DNA of 5,973 bases from Candidatus Zixiibacteriota bacterium (GTDB taxonomy: Bacteria > Zixibacteria > MSB-5A5 > JAABVY01 > JAHJOQ01): positions 1 to 5,973 of the forward strand of contig JAJRZO010000095.1 in the NCBI GenBank assembly GCA_024275215.1, in the 5' to 3' direction. Under the pieces are notes generated by a model. That model had not been told where the DNA came from, ran no database searches, and saw only the letters and a program-made list of their open reading frames with translations. Of the stretch, positions 4,788-5,973 are shown piece by piece (positions within the stretch are counted from its first letter, which is position 1; the number at the start of each line of letters is the position of its first letter). Both the position numbers and the translations under genes were made by a program.

Positions 4788-5537
4788 TTTCACTCCATAC
4801 CATATTTGTCTCGGAACTTTGGGAGTGAACGGGCTGCCATCGTAATCGCCGAGAATGCCGAGAGTTGTCAGCCCGGCTTCGCGTACAAGGCTGCCGAATC
4901 GTTCCGGTGTATAGAGTCGCACATGTTCTTCGTATGATCTGTGACCGAGCGGGTCGTCAATATCAATCGTTTTGACAACATGATCTCCGTTGATACTTCG
5001 TTTCTCGATCACATGCGCAGTACCGTTGGGAGCATTTATTTCCCGTTTTGACTCAGGGACAAGATTTGCTTTGAGATAAACAGGATTCGGAATATCGATC
5101 CACCACCACCCGCACTGCCTGAGTACGCGAGTAAGCTCAGTCAGCACAATAAGGTCTTCAGTCTCGGTCGGGAAATAACCGAATGATGTAAACCACATAG
5201 TAGCACCGTCGAATTGGTCAGTGAACGGAAGACTGCGCATATCGGAACGAATCAATATCGCGTTTTGTCCAGCTTCATCGAAACGCTTTCGGGCTTTATC
5301 AAGTAGAATTTCTGACAGATCAACACCTGTGACCTGTGCTCCGATCTCGGTAAACGCCAGCATGTGCCTTCCTGCGCCACACGCTATGTCAAGAATCCGA
5401 TTCCCTGTCGCGAATGGAAGATGCTTCGCGGCAACTTCGACTTCGGATCGTGCCTTCTCTTCTGATCGATGAGAATAGAGCCAGATGTAGTCATCGGCGA
5501 AAGCCCTGCGGTACCAGTCAGCGGGTTCTGATTTCAT
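4779..5537 (-). CDS. Class I SAM-dependent methyltransferase, substrate unknown
   Basis: With the ATG at 5537 the product has 252 residues and a Rossmann-type SAM-binding fold. Motif I is LDIACGAG (49-56), the acidic residue closing strand 2 is D73 in VTGVDLS, and D99 in RSDMRSLPF matches the adenine-contact motif. The N-terminus (ADWYRRAFADDYIWLYSHR) and C-terminal DYDGSPF...PRQIWYG resemble UbiE-like small-molecule methyltransferases of unassigned function. It is soluble. Only two cysteines (C53, C142) are present, which argues against an ArsM arsenite methyltransferase despite the acr3 neighbour. A TTG at 5573 would add 12 residues (264 in all), but it has no Shine-Dalgarno sequence and lies within the -35 box of a strong promoter, so the ATG is preferred. 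It heads a probable two-gene unit with tag. The fold is secure; the substrate is not recognisable. Confidence 0.9.
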   Translation of the reverse strand: MKSEPADWYRRAFADDYIWLYSHRSEEKARSEVEVAAKHLPFATGNRILDIACGAGRHMLAFTEIGAQVTGVDLSEILLDKARKRFDEAGQNAILIRSDMRSLPFTDQFDGATMWFTSFGYFPTETEDLIVLTELTRVLRQCGWWWIDIPNPVYLKANLVPESKREINAPNGTAHVIEKRSINGDHVVKTIDIDDPLGHRSYEEHVRLYTPERFGSLVREAGLTTLGILGDYDGSPFTPKVPRQIWYGVKKG

Positions 5538-5544
5538 AAGGCAG

Positions 5545-5573
5545 ATTATAGTCACAGGAAGCAGAAGCGGCAA
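5545..5573 (-). promoter_or_regulatory. Sigma70-type promoter of the methyltransferase-tag unit
   Basis: On the minus strand TTGCCG (5573-5568) is followed after exactly 17 bases by a perfect TATAAT (5550-5545). Only 7 bases separate the -10 box from the ATG at 5537, so transcription would begin at or within about two bases of the start codon and yield a leaderless or almost leaderless mRNA. No Shine-Dalgarno sequence precedes the ATG, which agrees with this. The promoter lies just downstream of the acr3 stop codon. Confidence 0.7.
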
Positions 5574-5584
5574 GCGTAATCAAT

Positions 5585-5973
5585 CTAAGCAGCGCTCGTG
5601 CTGAACCAGTTCTGAGTCCGCAGGCAGATTTTGACAAGCATCAGCATCACCGGAACCTCGATCAGCACACCTACAACCGTAGCAAGCGCTGCCCCCGATG
5701 ACAACCCGAACAGCATGACCGATGTCGCGATGGCTACCTCGAAATGGTTCGATGCCCCGATCATTGCCGACGGCGCAGCATCACGGTAACTCAATTTCAG
5801 GACTTTCGCGGCACCATAAGTTATCCAGAATATCAGGTTTGTCTGGATAAATAGCGGGATCGCAATCCACAGGATAGTGAGTGGGTTCTTTGTAATTATG
5901 TCACCCTTAAATGAAAATAACAGTACCAGTGTGGCGAGAAGCGCAATGATTGTCACGGGAGTTAATATCGGAA
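5585..5973 (-). CDS. acr3: ACR3-family arsenite efflux permease, C-terminal part (cut by window edge)
   Basis: About 128 C-terminal residues are visible; the frame is still open at the right edge, so the start lies outside the window. The sequence has four hydrophobic segments and the ACR3 signature GASNHFEVAIATSVMLFG, SGAALATVVGVLIEVPVML and the closing VKICLRTQNWF. ACR3 proteins are inner-membrane carriers of about 350 residues and ten helices that export arsenite (sometimes antimonite) using the proton gradient. The Glu of the SNHFE motif corresponds to the conserved Glu needed for transport in characterised members; the essential Cys of helix 4 would lie outside the window. The gene ends 47 bases before the methyltransferase ATG on the same strand, with no terminator seen between them, so read-through is possible although the next gene has its own promoter. 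An arsR or arsC gene upstream would be expected but cannot be seen. Confidence 0.93.
   Translation of the reverse strand, partial: PILTPVTIIALLATLVLLFSFKGDIITKNPLTILWIAIPLFIQTNLIFWITYGAAKVLKLSYRDAAPSAMIGASNHFEVAIATSVMLFGLSSGAALATVVGVLIEVPVMLMLVKICLRTQNWFSTSAA

Noticed and set aside
4779..5537. Methyltransferase as ArsM (arsenite methyltransferase) because of the acr3 neighbour
   Set aside because: Only two cysteines are present, one within motif I; the conserved arsenic-binding cysteines of ArsM are missing.
1..5973. tRNA, rRNA or CRISPR array
   Set aside because: No cloverleaf, rRNA-like stretch or regularly spaced direct repeats were seen on either strand.

Overview
The window holds five bacterial protein-coding genes, one of them cut by the right edge, separated by three gene-poor stretches full of short inverted repeats. 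Base composition is balanced. Gene content (ClpB, a short beta-type carbonic anhydrase-like protein, the 3-methyladenine glycosylase Tag, a class I SAM methyltransferase, an ACR3 arsenite exporter) is free-living bacterial. Repeat-rich gaps with pieces ending in GCGGGAATGAC recall uncultured lineages of the FCB group (for example Zixibacteria-like genomes). That placement is an impression, not something the sequence proves.

Layout: positions 1-396 hold the right part of a MITE-like element, a second hairpin repeat and the clpB leader. clpB (397-3009, +) is complete and intact, followed by paired GC-rich hairpins, the first a plausible terminator. Positions 3010-3354 hold only palindromic repeats. 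A 126-residue carbonic anhydrase-like gene (3355-3735, -) converges on clpB. Positions 3736-4192 hold a hairpin, a second copy of the MITE-like element and a 20-bp perfect palindrome. To the right, three genes read leftward: the C-terminal part of acr3 (from the right edge to 5585), a methyltransferase (start at 5537, stop at 4779) and tag (4774-4193). Methyltransferase and tag are 4 bases apart and almost certainly co-transcribed and translationally coupled. A strong sigma70-type promoter (TTGCCG, 17 bp, TATAAT) lies between acr3 and the methyltransferase, so close to the start codon that the mRNA should be leaderless or nearly so.

Functionally, clpB is a stress-response disaggregase whose leader has a U-rich stretch able to pair with its Shine-Dalgarno sequence, a possible RNA thermometer. 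The methyltransferase-tag pair next to an arsenite exporter may be a small stress/repair cluster, but the methyltransferase lacks ArsM features and its substrate is unknown. No clear new defence or mobile system is present. The most noteworthy signals are the MITE-like family with a compensatory base change between its two copies, the clpB leader hairpin, and the conserved internal GTG start in clpB.
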